This document shows positions 38,721 through 50,767 of a stretch of DNA of 64,000 nt, piece after piece (the stretch's first letter is position 1; each line of letters starts with the position of its first letter). The DNA comes from Gongronella butleri (taxonomy: Eukaryota > Mucoromycota > Mucoromycetes > Mucorales > Cunninghamellaceae): positions 186,001-250,000 of the forward strand of contig JAIWZP010000026.1 in the NCBI GenBank assembly GCA_025201375.1, given 5' to 3'. The notes under the pieces were generated by a model. The model was not told the origin of the DNA. It searched no databases and saw only the letters and a list, made by a program, of their open reading frames with translations. The position numbers were made by a program, and so were the translations under genes.

Positions 38721-40759
38721 GTCTAGAGAGAAAAAAAAAGGGGGAAGGAAAGCGCAAAAACATGCGCCGCGCCTGCTCTTGCACTTTCATTTTCATTTGA
38801 AATTCCGACGCGCGCTGCGCTTTTCACGCGCGAAAAAAAAAGAGCCAACGTGTCCATTTTTATCACAGACCGAGCGAGACCATCCTGTTTGAACACATGA
38901 CCAGTGCATCAATGCTCATGATGATGCCATATAACGTCGAGGACCCTCATGAGCATGTGCGCGTAAAATCGCAAAAATGCGAAAACAATGAAAAATCGCC
39001 AAGATTCAGGAACCCGTCGTTGTGACGGCTTCTGCCTGAGCTCACTCGAACCGCTTTGATGGTCAATCGCTTGTGTAAAAGTTTTGGAGCAAACACCTCG
39101 TGGAGACCGCCGCAAGCGCGTATTCAAATTTTAGCCATGGGTGGCCACTCAAACCAAAAAAGAAAAAATGGGTCACTAGAATTTGGCTAAACTTACACAC
39201 ATGGTGAAGCACGCCAAGAAACCAGTAAAAATGCTAAAAAAGAGGACAGTCCAGTGTCCGGTTGGCGAGCAATGCGTGACTTTTGCTTAAATTTGACACG
39301 CGAATGACGCCGCTGAAACGCGTCGTAACAACGCCCCGACGCGTCCATCGGCACGGTGTGAATGAAATGCAAAAATCTGACTCGGCAAAGCGGTTCGTAA
39401 CACGGCAGGGGCGCGAGAAATCACGCATCGAAAACGATATATCATTTTCATCGCGCGTGAATTCACTCAAAAACCATCGTTTCTCGCCGATCACCGATAG
39501 CCACATAATCGTCAGGACGTCCTCTTTCTGGCGGATCGCGTTTTTGCGCGCTGCGACCAATTTTCGTAGATATGGCCTTGAACTGAAAATTTGAAGCAAA
39601 ATGCATTTTTCGCGCAAACGAGGTAATGGACCGCTGTGTTTTATTGCCTTTTTGCCGGTAAATACGACGTGTTCTATCATGTGGTTGAGTGGCGTGATGA
39701 TATGAGGACCGAAACTTCATGGATTTCAAATCCTCGACTGCACCCCTTGGAAAAATGGCGATTTTCGAAAATGCTGATTGCGCGTTTTCCCGAGGTCGCA
39801 GTGCTCCAGAGGGAGCTCCAGAGGGTAATTTCAGTCCTTCTCTTTTCATAAAAAAACATTAAAGTGGAAGTTTGATCTGACCGTTCGTGAGAACGTTGAT
39901 ATATTATTGATTTTTTTTATTGAAAATGCTCGTCTCGAAGCATCTGAACGATGCCATGCCCAAAAAACTGTCAATTGGCGACACAGCTGCGGCGTCGCAG
40001 GCGCCGTCATCACTAATTCACAAAGCAAAAGTAAAGGAGAAAAAGCAATAATTGACCGGTCTCTACTATTTTTTTTTTAACTTTTGCCTGTTACTTTTAC
40101 CGCTCGCTAGTCACAAGGCACACAGAATGAAAAAAAGACGAACAAATCGCAGATGACTCACCCACTGGCTCTTTTCATGGCCCAGGACACGCGCAAGAAG
40201 GAGATCAACGCATCCATCGGCGAATCTGGTGCCTCTGTCGCGGCCATTGAGCGCCGATAGAGCCTTGGCCTGACCCATGGTCTCTTTGCTCTTTTGTCTC
40301 CAAGTAGCAAGTAGGACCAAACAGAGATAGGAACATGTGCTGTCCCACTTTTTGGTCCATGGTGACACCCTCATTTGCTTGAATTGTCGATAATGACAAA
40401 AGTCGCCGGTCTGATCCATTGGTTGCTGGCCGCCCTTTTGTGACACCGCCTAGCCTGCGACCTACCTGAAACAGGGCAATCCCTTATCACGCGCTATTGC
40501 CAAAATACAAAAGTTTAGGCTCTTCTTGTCATGATTTTGGCTTTTTTTGGCCAAGACAAAGGCGCATTCGCGGCAATTCAACATTGCCGTGTGACCCTGA
40601 TCAAAAAAGTCAATTGAGGAAATTTTTCCATAAAAAGGTGATTCACGGCTCGGCAAAAAGCTGGCTTTTGATTTCATTTCTTTTTTTTTCTCCTTTTTTT
40701 TCTTTTCATTTACTTGTCGCAACGCTCATTAGGCCCAATTACAGGAACATCCATTCCAC
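38721..40759. other. intergenic with dispersed repeat copy B
   Basis: No gene is recognised. The centre is occupied by the dispersed repeat listed separately. A frame at 40111-40446 (-) has no domain and is not called. The last 80 bp before the permease start is T-rich leader. Confidence 0.5.
39095..39825 (+). repeat. dispersed ~0.75-kb repeat, copy B
   Basis: Aligned by eye to copies A and C. Shared blocks include ATTTTAGCCATGGGTGGCC followed by AAACCAAA, AAAAAAGAGGACAGTCCAG, GTTGGCGAGCAATGCGTGAC, CATGTGGTTGAGTGGCGTGA, TGAGGACCGAAACTT and the end block CTCGACTGCACCCCTTGG with GGCGATTTTCGAAAATG. No conserved coding frame. Confidence 0.7.
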
Positions 40760-41071
40760 ATGGCTGACTTGGTATCGCATCAAGACCCCGTCGCCGAGCC
40801 GCAGCCACATACCATGCAATTGGATGAACGGCCTCGAGATGAAAAAGTGGAAAAAGACGACGACGCGTCGTTCACGCAAGATGATAGCGAGCCGGCGATC
40901 GAAAAAGCGCCCGATCAGATCCTCGCGGGGCGCAATACGTTCCTGGGCACCATGTACAGCCGCTTGTTCCGCCTTGGCGTCGAATCGCGCGGCGTCGAAC
41001 GCGTGTTGGAAGAGGACCGCTCGCCAAAAAATGCTATTAATTCTATCTTGCTTTGGTTCAGTGTCAACACA

Positions 41072-41115
<44 letters not shown>

Positions 41116-42729
41116 GGCTTTGCGCCTTGTCTTGCTTAGCTCGCGGTGCCCCTGACAAACACAAACCCCCTTGCATCATCTTTTTGGAAAAATCACCATA
41201 GTGCTCACGACGATCCCTATTGGCGCCCTCGCGCAAGAAGTGTTTTCTCTGACACTGCCACACGCCATTGCCGTCATTTTCACCTTCACGGCGCTCGGAT
41301 GTGCGACGACGGCATTTATTGCCACGCTCGGACCAAAGACAGGTACAAAGAGGCGATTTTTTTTTTTTTTTTTTTTTTACAATGCATATGAGAAAAAAGA
41401 CATTCAATTCCGTTTTTTTTTTTTATTATTACTATTATTATTATTTTTTTTTTGGATATCAGGTTGCCGCACGATGGTGGTGACGCGTTTCAGCTTTGGG
41501 TACGTGGGCGGCGTGATTCTGTCCATTTTCAACATTTTGACGCAAATGGGATTTTCGGTGATTTGTGTGGTGCTTGGAGGTCAGACGCTCGCGTCGATCA
41601 ATAACACGCTGCCATTACCTGCAGGCATTGTGATTATAGCGGTGTGTTCGCTTGTGATTTGCTTCTTTGGGTATGATTTGCTGCACCACTATGAGCGTTA
41701 CGCCTACATTGTGATCACCGTGATCGTCATCATGCTGTATGTGTTGGGCAGCCAATGGCCCGCTGGATATGACTTGACGGCCCAGAGCGCCAGCGAGGCG
41801 ACAGGCACGGATCTCGCGGCAGACGTGCTTTCATTTGGCGCCGTGATGTTTGGCTCGTCCGCTGGGTGGGCGCCTGTTGCCGCTGATTTCAATATGAGAT
41901 TGCCGGAAAGCACGTCTTCGATACGCGTGTTTTGGTTGACCTTCATTGGCCTGTACGTGCCCATTGTGTTTGTGTCCATTCTGGGCGCGTGTCTCGTCAC
42001 CATTCAAAATCCCGTGTACCAGGCCGCGTACAGTGACAGCAATAATGGTGGCATGGGCGCCCTGATCGGCCAAGTATTTGCACCCTGGAGCGGTGGTGGC
42101 AAATTCCTCATGGTCGTGCTCTCCTTGTCCGTCATTGCCAACAATGTGCCAAACACCTATTCAGCCGCCCTGTCCATCCAGGCGCTTGGAAAGCCGTTCC
42201 AGCGCATCCCGCGCTTCCTGTGGACCGTCCTCGTCGCCATCCTCTACACCGTGGCGGGCATCGCCGGCCGTGAATCCTTCAGCGCCATCCTGTCCAACCT
42301 GCTGTCCATCCTGTCGTACTGGGTCGCCTTTTTCGCAGTCATCGTCGCCGAGGAGCATTTCATCTTCCGCCGCAACGATGGCTACAACCTCGACGACTAT
42401 GCCACTCCAAGCAAGCTGCCAAAGGGCTACGCCGCCATCTTTGCAGGCTGCTGCGGCGTCGCGGGCGCTGTAGTCGGCATGGCACAAGGTAAAATCATGA
42501 AAAAATGTAAAAAAGAGAACAATTCGTTGTCTCATCCCCTCCCCCTCTTTTTTTTTTTTTTGTTTTGTTTCAAACAATGCTTCATACAAAAGTCTACTAC
42601 ACAGGCCCCATTGCCAAGCTCATCGGCGACGAGTTTGGCGCGGACCTCGGCTTTGAATTGGCCGCAGGCTTTGCTGCCATCACGTACCCGCCGCTGCGCT
42701 ACCTGGAAAAGAAGCATTATGGCCGCTAA
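40760..42729 (+). CDS. NCS1 purine-cytosine permease (Fcy2-like)
   Basis: Inferred exons are 40760-41072, 41202-41342, 41463-42488 and 42605-42729, giving 534 residues. A hydrophilic N-terminus (about 90 residues) ends in the family's VESRGVERV segment. About twelve membrane spans follow, with landmarks typical of Fcy-type NCS1 carriers: LGPKTGCRTMVVTRFSFGY, NILTQMGFSVICVVLGGQ, GSSAGWAPVAADFNMRLP, NNVPNTYSAALSIQALGKPF and a YWVAFFAVIVAEEHFIFRR segment. Such proteins are proton symporters for cytosine, adenine, guanine and hypoxanthine at the plasma membrane. Intron 1 starts GTA and continues into a run of 38 A. Substrate preference within purines and cytosine cannot be told. No regulatory partner gene is adjacent. 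Confidence 0.92.
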
Positions 42730-43104
42730 AGCGCTCTTTATTTCTTTTTTTGCTTTGCTTTTTGCGTGTACTGTATTTCTATCGCTCTCCAATGTGTGTA
42801 ATTTCGTGTAATGATAAAATCGCAATGTTTTGACATGGCCATCCGCAATGCAATGGCTCCATGCCCCTTTCTTTTTATTTGCATATCATGCTGACATATC
42901 GGACACGGTCTTTCTAACATGGACACAGGTCGCCGGAGCATCATTTCAGCACTCTTTGCCCATTTTTTCATCTTTTGACGGTCGGTCATAACCCATTCCG
43001 TCCTTTCCCACAAGTGCCGCACACAACTCCTCTCGCTTTCTCTCTGTCTCCGCTTGATGTTTTTTTTTTTTTCATTTCAAATTGAGATTAAAAGGGGGGG
43101 TTTC
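42730..43104. other. intergenic between permease and U2 snRNA
   Basis: No gene is seen. It contains the permease 3' end and, at its far end, the region just past the 3' end of U2 (minus strand). Confidence 0.5.
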
Positions 43105-43290
43105 GACGTCACATTGCGTAAAGTGTAAGGCAAAGGACATCTGTGGTCGAACAAGATGGCAAGCCAGAGCTTGTAGGACCTGAAGCAAAAAAATTAGAAT
43201 AACAACAGCGGTTCTATGAACCGCATTATAGTTGTTAAACTATAAAGAACAGATACTACACTTGATCTTAGCCAAAAGGCCTGAGAGGAT
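43105..43290 (-). ncRNA. U2: U2 spliceosomal snRNA
   Basis: On the minus strand the sequence contains GGCCTTTTGGCTAAGATCAA followed by GTGTAGTATCTGTTC, the near-invariant U2 5' region, including GTAGTA, which pairs with the intron branch site. Downstream come a stem IIa/IIb-like region, an AATTTTTTTGC Sm-type site near 43193, and two 3' hairpins. The 5' end at about 43290 was set by aligning to known U2; the 3' end is an estimate from a usual length near 187 nt. U2 recognises the branch point in the spliceosome, needed for the dozens of introns seen here. Confidence 0.93.
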
Positions 43291-43320
43291 AAAGATTGCA
43301 TGAGCTCTCGAGAAAAGGCG

Positions 43321-43330
43321 CCCTTTTATA
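43321..43330 (-). promoter_or_regulatory. TATA box of U2 snRNA gene
   Basis: Minus-strand TATAAAAGGG lies about 31-40 bp upstream of the estimated U2 5' end, the expected place for a core promoter TATA element. Confidence 0.6.
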
Positions 43331-43721
43331 CTTTTTGACAGTTCAATTGCCGCAGGTTTGCTCCGACCGCGCCACGGTCCCGAGTCAGCCAGCCCCGAGT
43401 CAGAGCAGCGAGTCTTTAAAAAGAAAAAAAAAAGGTTATTTACCATAAAAAGCGTGAAAATTGCCTGTTTTGTGGTCGCGTCCAAGCGCGCATCCGTCAA
43501 GTGCATGTCAATTTCCATGGCTTCAAGGATGTTGAGACCATCAACCGAAATAAAATCATTAAAAGAATCATATCCACCCGACAAGAACAAAAACTCGTCA
43601 AATTAGAGGAATGCGCTGTCCTTTGGAGCCAAGCTGCGCTACCTGCCGCAATGCTCATGACACTGAAAGAGCGCGCTTGGGCTGTGGTGGATGACCCTGG
43701 ACTTGTGTTCAAGCCAAGCCA

Positions 43722-43759
<38 letters not shown>

Positions 43760-44274
43760 AAAATAAAAATAAAAATAAAACGCAATGCATGTGGCCGCGA
43801 AAGTTCAATCACCACAGCGCGCGCTTTATGTCTGCTCACAGGGAAAAAAAGGGGTGGTATCATAGATTGGTTGGCCATCGACCAATGTCATAATTTGACC
43901 TTTGAGGGAAACTTTGCCGCGACGCGCAACAAGCTTTACAGTAGAGCAATTGGGGTGAAACGTGGTATTATAGGAAAATGATACGTTGGCGCACACTGAT
44001 CTTATACCCAGGTAATTCTGACCTAACAAAAGACGACACACTCTTTGAATTGCACGGCAAAAACGACATCACACGCAACTTGCTCCGCAACAGCCATACC
44101 AATGCGGCCGTTCATGGTGTAACAAAAGGTGCAGCATGCGCGTCTACGACAAATGCATACGGTTTCACTGTGATCCGACGTGCATTGATAAGGTAATGCC
44201 GATTTTGACACAAAATCGCTAAAAGGATGAGTAGCACGAGGTCCAATCAAGCAAGACACACCGTGAAACGCGTC

Positions 44275-44530
44275 TTTTCTGTGAAAAGGCATGCTAGAAA
44301 CCAAATGGGACGCACCACGCAGCTGTCTAAGCTTTCTGCAACGCGCCACATGCAAATCAAAATTGAAAAATCAGGTCTCTAGAATGTCGCCAAACTTGCA
44401 CGGGAATAAACGCGTTCAAAGGGACGCGTCGACACCCCCACTACTGAATCAAGTGATGCTCCAGTTGCATGGATTCAATTTTCGATTAGAAACAGGTGCG
44501 TGTCACTCACCTCAGACGTACTTTATCCTT
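44275..44530 (+). repeat. dispersed repeat, partial copy D
   Basis: Matches the first third of copies A and C: GTGAAAAGGCATGCTAGAAA, GCGCCACATGCAAATCAAA, AGGTCTCTAGAATGTCGCC, AAACTTGCACGGGAATAAA, and then GTGCGTGTCACTCACCTCAG. The 3' two thirds are missing or replaced by the tandem repeat region that follows. Confidence 0.55.
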
Positions 44531-44744
44531 GCACACCAAGTCGCAGAGATCACGACGCGATCTCTCCAAAATACAAGCGCTTTTACCGCTTTAGATCACG
44601 GATTCATTTGAGGTGGCTCGCGCGTCGATACATGGAGTCGTTGTCGCGTGCGCCACAAAATAGACAAAAACTTACCCACATTTGCTGGGCGAATCCTCTG
44701 GATCTTGGTCATCGGGTCCTATATTTGAGCTAGAGGATGCTGAA

Positions 44745-45507
44745 CATAAAAAGCGGATGATGTCAAATTTTTGCTGAGATTGGATTACTCAGTCCTGAGA
44801 AAATGCATTTTGCATAAATTCAGGGCCAAAACAAGTTCAAAGCGACTCCTGAAGGCTAACTCGCCGAGAACTTGACGCTATGGCCCGAAACTACAAGCGC
44901 TTTTACCGCGTTTGCCCGCTGATTCATTCGAGGTGACTCTTGTATCCGGGCGCTCAGCGGTTGCCGCGGTACGAGACCAAATGGTGCTGATTTTACCCCT
45001 TTACGACTATAAAACTGGCACTTCAAGAAAACTTGCTCATTTGGCCCCAAATTTGGACCAGTTGATGGCAGATCCAATTCTTCAGCGGTGTTAATTTATT
45101 TCGCGAATCAGATCTTTCAGGCTCGAGAAATCTCGAGATTCGTGTTTGCTAGCGAAATCCCATAGCCAAACAATATTTTACGCATTCCTCCCGATGCACA
45201 TGAACAGGTGGCGCCAAATTTAGACCAGTGGATACTCGACTCAAAACTTCAATGATTTCAAATTTTCTCGCAAATCGGCTCTCTCAGTCCTGAGAAAATG
45301 CATTTTTCATAAAATCAGTGCCAAAATAGGATCAATATGATCCCTGAAGGCTAACTCGCCAAGAACAAGACGCGATGTTCCCAAACCACAAGCGCTTTTA
45401 CCGCGTTTGGCCCCTGATACGTTTGAGGTGATTCACGTGTCGGGGCGCTCAGCCGTTTCTGCCGTACGAGACCAAATGGTGGTGATTTTACCCCCTTTAC
45501 GCTTAAC
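44745..45507 (+). repeat. tandem repeat, unit about 505 bp
   Basis: Two diverged units start at CAGTCCTGAG (44790 and 45295). Both contain AAATGCATTTT, CCTGAAGGCTAACTCGCC, ACAAGCGCTTTTACCGCGTT, GGGCGCTCAGC and GTACGAGACCAAATGGTG in the same order and end in GATTTTACCCC. A part of a third unit is at 44570-44640 (ACAAGCGCTTTTACCGC). Between the units a shorter related segment recurs (45055-45120). Confidence 0.75.
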
Positions 45508-45742
45508 GTCGATGGTGCACGCGCAGCAGGCGCAGTAGCGACCGTAATCTATTTAATGGTCCATGATCTATGATCTATAATCCATGATCTATGATATACT
45601 TAAAGCGATAAAACACGAGATGGAAAAAAAGAAAGAGAGAGTTTGGGAGCCAGCATTCAGATGTTTTGCAGGGCTTTGCTGCTCACGTTCTTCAAGGCAT
45701 TGGTTAACAATTTTATTTTTTTTCGTTAGCTTTGAACAATGC

Positions 45743-47121
45743 TCAGTGAGTAGTAAGGAACTTGTCGATCTCTTCAATGATCTCGGGATTAGTCTCGTAA
45801 AGCATATGACCCCCATTAGGATATTCCATGTACTTGGAGCCATGAATCAAGGCATGAATACCTCGACCGTTTTGGGGAAGCTGGCCTACATCCTTTGCGC
45901 CATGAAGAATTAGCGTCGGGGTCGTGATTTTCTTCACGGTATCAGTATAATCGTGGTGACCGACTAGTGCTGTTGCAACTTGAGCTATGAAGGTGTCAAA
46001 ATTTCGGTTCTTGCCAGCATGAATCATATCAAGGAACGTCTTCGTCTTCTGTGGATGGTCGCGGATAAATTCCGGAGTAAGACAGGCCGAAAAAAGCTTG
46101 TCTATGAATTGATACCATTCCGTTTCAGTAGGTGGGTTGTGCATCTCTTCCATCCATTGGGGGACTGCCAATGGACCAGCGTAAGTACTCTTGAGCGCAC
46201 TATATCAATAAAATGAAAGAAAAGCGGTATATGTCAGGTATACTTATTATCTAATAACTAGTTGTCTCCATATAATCCCACATCAACAAGGTTAAAAAAA
46301 GAACTTACGAGCTGATCAAGACCAAATTATCAAGGACTAAATCGGTTGGAAGTTTTGCCGCACTATTATTAAATTAAGTCGTGTGAGCATCTGTTCGCAT
46401 TACAACAGACAAACAATCTGCGCCTAATGACTTCAGCACTATCCACTTACAGAGACTGGGAAATCATTCCTCCCATTGATATGCCAATCAGGTTGATGCT
46501 CTTCCATGACAAATGCTGGGCCAAAAGCTGAATATCATTGATCATATTGTCCATAGTGATAAGAGAGTGATTGGCGACGGAGGATTCCCCGATTCCACGA
46601 TTGTCAAACGTTAACACTGTAAAAAGAATATCGGATTGCGTTGAAAGTGATCAGCTACATGTTATACATGAAATTTGACGCGTCAAATTTATACCTGGGC
46701 GTTTCTTTGCTAGTTGAGAAATGACTTGTTTCCAGTCGCTTTGGAGCATCTCACTAGAAAAAAGCGAGCGGTTTATAAAGTTAGTTGTTTTTATCCACAC
46801 TTGAATTAAGTTATCGAAGTTTACAGTCCGCAGACCTACAGCAAGAGTCAGAATGTAAAAGGAAGTGTCAGTTAGAACGGAATGATTCACAAGACAGGGT
46901 ATTTAAAGCTTATTAAGGAAGGTACTCACAAGTACAGCAGGTGTGGTGTTATTTTTTTCGCCATTGTACAGATGATATTGAAGGATCGATCCATCTGGGG
47001 TTGTGATTTTGCCTGTAACAGGCGACAATGCATCCTTCTTGTCAGCATGCTTCATAACTCCGGCAGAACAGATGGCAGCGTTTCCAAAGAGGAAGGTAGC
47101 GATGAGAAGCTTGAGTTGCAT
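45743..47121 (-). CDS. secreted alpha/beta-hydrolase
   Basis: Inferred exons (minus) are 47121-46930, 46835-46825, 46753-46695, 46616-46451, 46362-46309 and 46199-45743, giving 312 residues. It opens with a signal peptide (MQLKLLIATFLFGNAAICSA). The fold's landmarks follow: a PAVLVCGL strand with oxyanion turn, SDWKQVISQLAKKRPG, TFDNRGIGES, the nucleophile elbow GISMGGM, then LILHGAKD with the acid Asp, and GGHM with the catalytic His. An esterase, lipase or lactonase role is plausible; substrate cannot be told. The second exon is an 11-bp micro-exon that supplies VCGL. Codon use is more AT-rich, with more A/T third positions than neighbouring genes, and its introns lack long homopolymers, so a separate origin is possible. 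It sits in a repeat-rich island beside a Helitron relic. Confidence 0.86.
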
Positions 47122-47409
47122 TTTCTGTTTTTTTTTTTTTTTTGATGTTCCTCCTAGTTTCGGTCGCTTTTATATCGATTCTACATTTATTATGTGCAAC
47201 TCTACGCCTCAACTAACTAGTGACCTGGTTCAAACTCAGGTGGTTGGTTTGATGCCTTATTGGTTACTCGGCATAAAAACGGCTAATTTGCGACTGATTT
47301 GGCAGGTCTACGCAGGAATTTCTGGGTATCCAGCCGACGGGGGAGCTTTTGGTAAAAGTCATCCTGGATTTTGAACGTGGACATTGGCCCGGCTCGTGCG
47401 AGTTGCTGA
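47122..47409. other. hydrolase promoter region
   Basis: No gene. A T run directly abuts the hydrolase start codon on the plus strand; frames in 47210-47400 may be decayed Helitron sequence. Confidence 0.35.
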
Positions 47410-47870
47410 TCAGGCGTGACAGACATCGCGGTGAACGTACGTAAAATGACCATTGTACGTCCTGATCAAGTTTCTGAAGCCCTTGGTGGTGTCATTGTTG
47501 AAATTGCGAGTGCCATTGGCAAGATCTTGGGGTCCGAGCAGTAAATCTTGCATAAAATTGGGAGGCGGCTGAGGGTTAGCGGGGCGATACTGGCCATTAT
47601 TGCAGCAAAGAGTGAATTTCATCATGTTCTTCCTGGTGGTCCTTTGGCAGCGCTCTTGCACCCACATCCGAGCGCCGAAATCGCTGCACACATCATCCAT
47701 TGGACCGAACAAGCGCTAATCATCGCCTCTGACTGTGCAGACGTAACCGCGTTTTTGGACGCGTTTGTCCTGTATCACAATCAGGTGTTCATCAAAAGGC
47801 TGCTTAATGGCAACATACGGAATTCCATCGCCATCCTCCTCTGGGCAGCCCGTGTCTTCATACTCAGACT
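47410..47870 (-). pseudogene. Helitron helicase-like fragment, broken
   Basis: The minus-strand frame 47712-47410 contains CSDFGARMWVQERC, MKFTLCCNNGQ, a PPP segment and FRNLIRTYNGHFTY. This spacing (C..C.A..W..E, then CC..G, then F...IR.YN..F) is typical of the region preceding the Rep domain in fungal Helitron replicase-helicases. It is interrupted by an in-frame TAG at 47718-47716 and stops at 47410; acidic sequence upstream (to about 47867) and remnants downstream are in other frames. No Rep catalytic motif or SF1 helicase motif is found, so it is a dead fragment of a rolling-circle transposon. Confidence 0.6.
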
Positions 47871-50729
47871 AAAAAAAAAAAGTAGAAATATTGCTTATGT
47901 TGTCATCATCTTCTTCGACGCGCTCTTGGGACTCAATTTCAAAATCAGAGTGAACGGACTCTATAGATGCGATGTCAGATCGGTCACTGGTGCTTGGTTG
48001 AATATGATAGTCGTCTGGGTGGGAAAAAAGGGTTGAAAATCAGATAACTTCTTTTTTTGTTGTTTTGCTTCGTACCTGTTGAATTGCCGTCCTGAGACCT
48101 CTGCTAAAAATTGGCATGTCCGGTATCCTTGTTTTTTTGGGATTTATCTCGCTTCTTTCCCCCTTTTTTTGGGCGTTCGCCCAGGGGCAGCGATTCATTA
48201 ACTCCTCGCTTCCAAATAGGGCACACTCTTCGAGGCAAAAAAAAATTAAAGGGAGGAATTGAGTGTGCGTGCCATGTCACACATCCCTCTTTCGCGTGAA
48301 TGCATCCTTTTTCTTTCTTTTGCAGCTTTTTTTTTCGTCGCCCAGCAACGAGCCAGCGACCTTCTCAACCGTTCTTTGCACCCGAATGCGGCACTCTTTG
48401 ACGTATAATATTGACCAAAAAACTAGGAGAGAAGGATTGGTACTTTATTTTGTGTGATGGCAAAAAAGAGAAGACACTGTGTTGTGGTAATATTTTTTGT
48501 CGGTCCCGCTGCATCGTGTGTCCAGCAGCGATCTGGAGTGGGAAATCGTGTTGCAGCGACAAAAAAAAGAGAGAGAGATTGTTCACATTTTTTTTAGCAC
48601 TCTTTGATGCATTGACAAGGAAAACGGAGATTGAGATTATTTTGCAAGCCTACACTCATTTTTTGGTGCCGTGGACAGCCACGACAGAGGTGTTTCGCCC
48701 TCGACATGCATTTGTGACCATTTGTACGAGTGTACCAGGAGAAACACCCCAGAAGGTCCATTTTAACAGAAGGGCAACTAAAATTGATCAGCCAGTCCCG
48801 ATGATGACTCAAAATACAGTGTAGCGTGAAATGGCGGGCTAGAAACCTCGAGGGGCACCCAATTTGCAAGGTGCCAAAAGGCATCGGGGCGCGCCACACG
48901 CAAATTAAATTTTAGTCATGGCGAGTGCCCAAAACCAAACTTAAAAAATGAATCTTCAGATTTCCACCATACTTGCACATAAAAGACAATGCATGGAGAA
49001 ACCATAGAAAATACCAAAAAAGAGCGGGTTCGACCAGGTGGTTGACGAGCAATTCGTGATTTTAGATTAAATTTCAAGCGCGAATTGCATGGGAAAAACG
49101 CGTCCATGGAGCTGCCCTGACGCTCCACTAGCAAGAGAGACTCCAGAAGCATGGATTTGATGAGGATCAAGCGCGTGCAACGCGACGTCTGACGCGGTTT
49201 TTCACGCGTCAAAGTTGCCCCGCAAGCGATCTGTTCGCATCAGTTCTGCCTGGAACTCATTTTTTTGCAGTGATCATTGACAACCGCGTACGCAGCAGAC
49301 CGTGCTCTTTCTGATGATCTCTGTTTCGCGGCTCTATGGCCAATCTTCGTCGACTTTGACTTGAGGCGAAAAAAAGAGGCAAATTGCAATTTATCCGGAA
49401 ACCAGCCGATGCACCCCCTTTTTTTATTGCACCTGCATCGGTCATTGGGGTGACATAACCATGGGGTTGAATGGCGTGGCAATCTGAGGACTTTAGCTTT
49501 GCTGTTTTCAAATCCTCGACTGCACCCCTTGGAAAATCCGAGATTTTCAAACATGGCGATTGCTCAAGTAAGCGCCCTACAAGTCATCCCATTAGACGCT
49601 TTTTCCCCTGTTTGTTAGCAAATTTGGAATAAAAATGACAGGTCGATTAGGGCATTGTCGAGCAAGTGCCATTAACGAAAATATCAATAAAAAAAGCTGT
49701 TTTCTCTGTCGGTTTTGATCGGATCGCGATGAAGCTGGACTCATCTGGGAGAGATTCAAATGGTGCTTTCGACGCGTTACAAGATCTGGGGGTCTTCGTT
49801 TTCGTTGTCGAAAAAATGAGTTGGAAAATTGTTCAGTTGTCGGATTGGATTTTGCATCCACGAAAATGTCGTTCATCTGGTAAGCAAACAATCGGGAAAT
49901 GGCGGCAGAGTGTACCTCTTTCGAGTGCTACCAGTTTCATCACGATCAACAGAATATTTCGAGATCCGGTGCTGAAATTGCAAAACTAGCAGAATTTTGT
50001 ATTCTTCTTCTGCATAGTGATTCAGTTGACATGCGGGGTTTAATTTCTAACGAAAAGAGGAAATCAAAAAATACGTGTATCAAGTGGCCTCGCACCTTTC
50101 AAACTAGCCAGAAGTGGCACCACATCTTGCCAGGCCAGGCAATGGATCCTCCTTGTTGCTCAGAATTGAGCAGGCTGATCCCTCGTTTTTTGGCCTTTTT
50201 AACGTTGCAAAGTTGGGCTCATTCGGCACCTTTCGCGCTCTCTTGTTCGAAACGAAGGTGGGTAAAGCGTGGCACGCGCGGTTTGTGCATGATGCTCACC
50301 GCAAAACCTGCGTTACAGCTTTTGTTTTTATTTTTTTTCTTGTCATACAGTGCAATGAATCGCAGGTTTGTTGCGGTCTGCTGAATACATCAAAATTGAA
50401 ATGAATGATGTGTTTTGTCTATTAGATTGGCACTTTAGAGGATCGTATAGAAAAAACAAGAGGAAAAATGCAAAACATACAGTAGAAAATCAGGTTGTCC
50501 CAAGTTTTCCCCTCAGTGCCAATGTTGAAATGGCGCCGCTGAAAAAGAAATCCAGCGGGACATGTGCAAAAAGCAAAAATCAAAGATGTATGGCGCGCGC
50601 CCCGTGCGGAAGTATTATTGAACCGCGTGCGCCGATCTCTTACCATTGCTGGCGGCAGTGGTATGGTCCCGGGATCGATAATGCGCGGGTGCAAACCATT
50701 TAGGCGAGTGTCCGATTTTGGAGCTCTTC

Positions 50730-50767
<38 letters not shown>

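Larger units (their letters stand above)
43291..45742. other. repeat-rich gene-free region
   Basis: No gene is recognised. It contains a 31-nt A run (43727-43757) followed by AAAAT repeats, part of the dispersed repeat (copy D), a tandem repeat of about 505 bp, and a short ATCTATGATC-type repeat near 45546-45598. An open frame on - at 43826-44041 has a coding-like look but no assignable family. Confidence 0.5.

Noticed and set aside
40111..40446. 111-codon frame on minus
   Set aside because: No recognisable domain and no regulatory context; probably chance.
43826..44041. Minus-strand frame with GQIMTLVDGQPIYDT
   Set aside because: Looks coding-like and vaguely like a thioesterase-type strand, but it is short, has no continuation, and no family can be named.
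47190..47260. Possible tRNA because of GGTTCAAACTC resembling a B box
   Set aside because: No matching A box or acceptor stem at the right distance; likely chance.
49666..50404. Open frames on + in the repeat island
   Set aside because: No domain, poor codon bias, and they overlap repeat-rich sequence.
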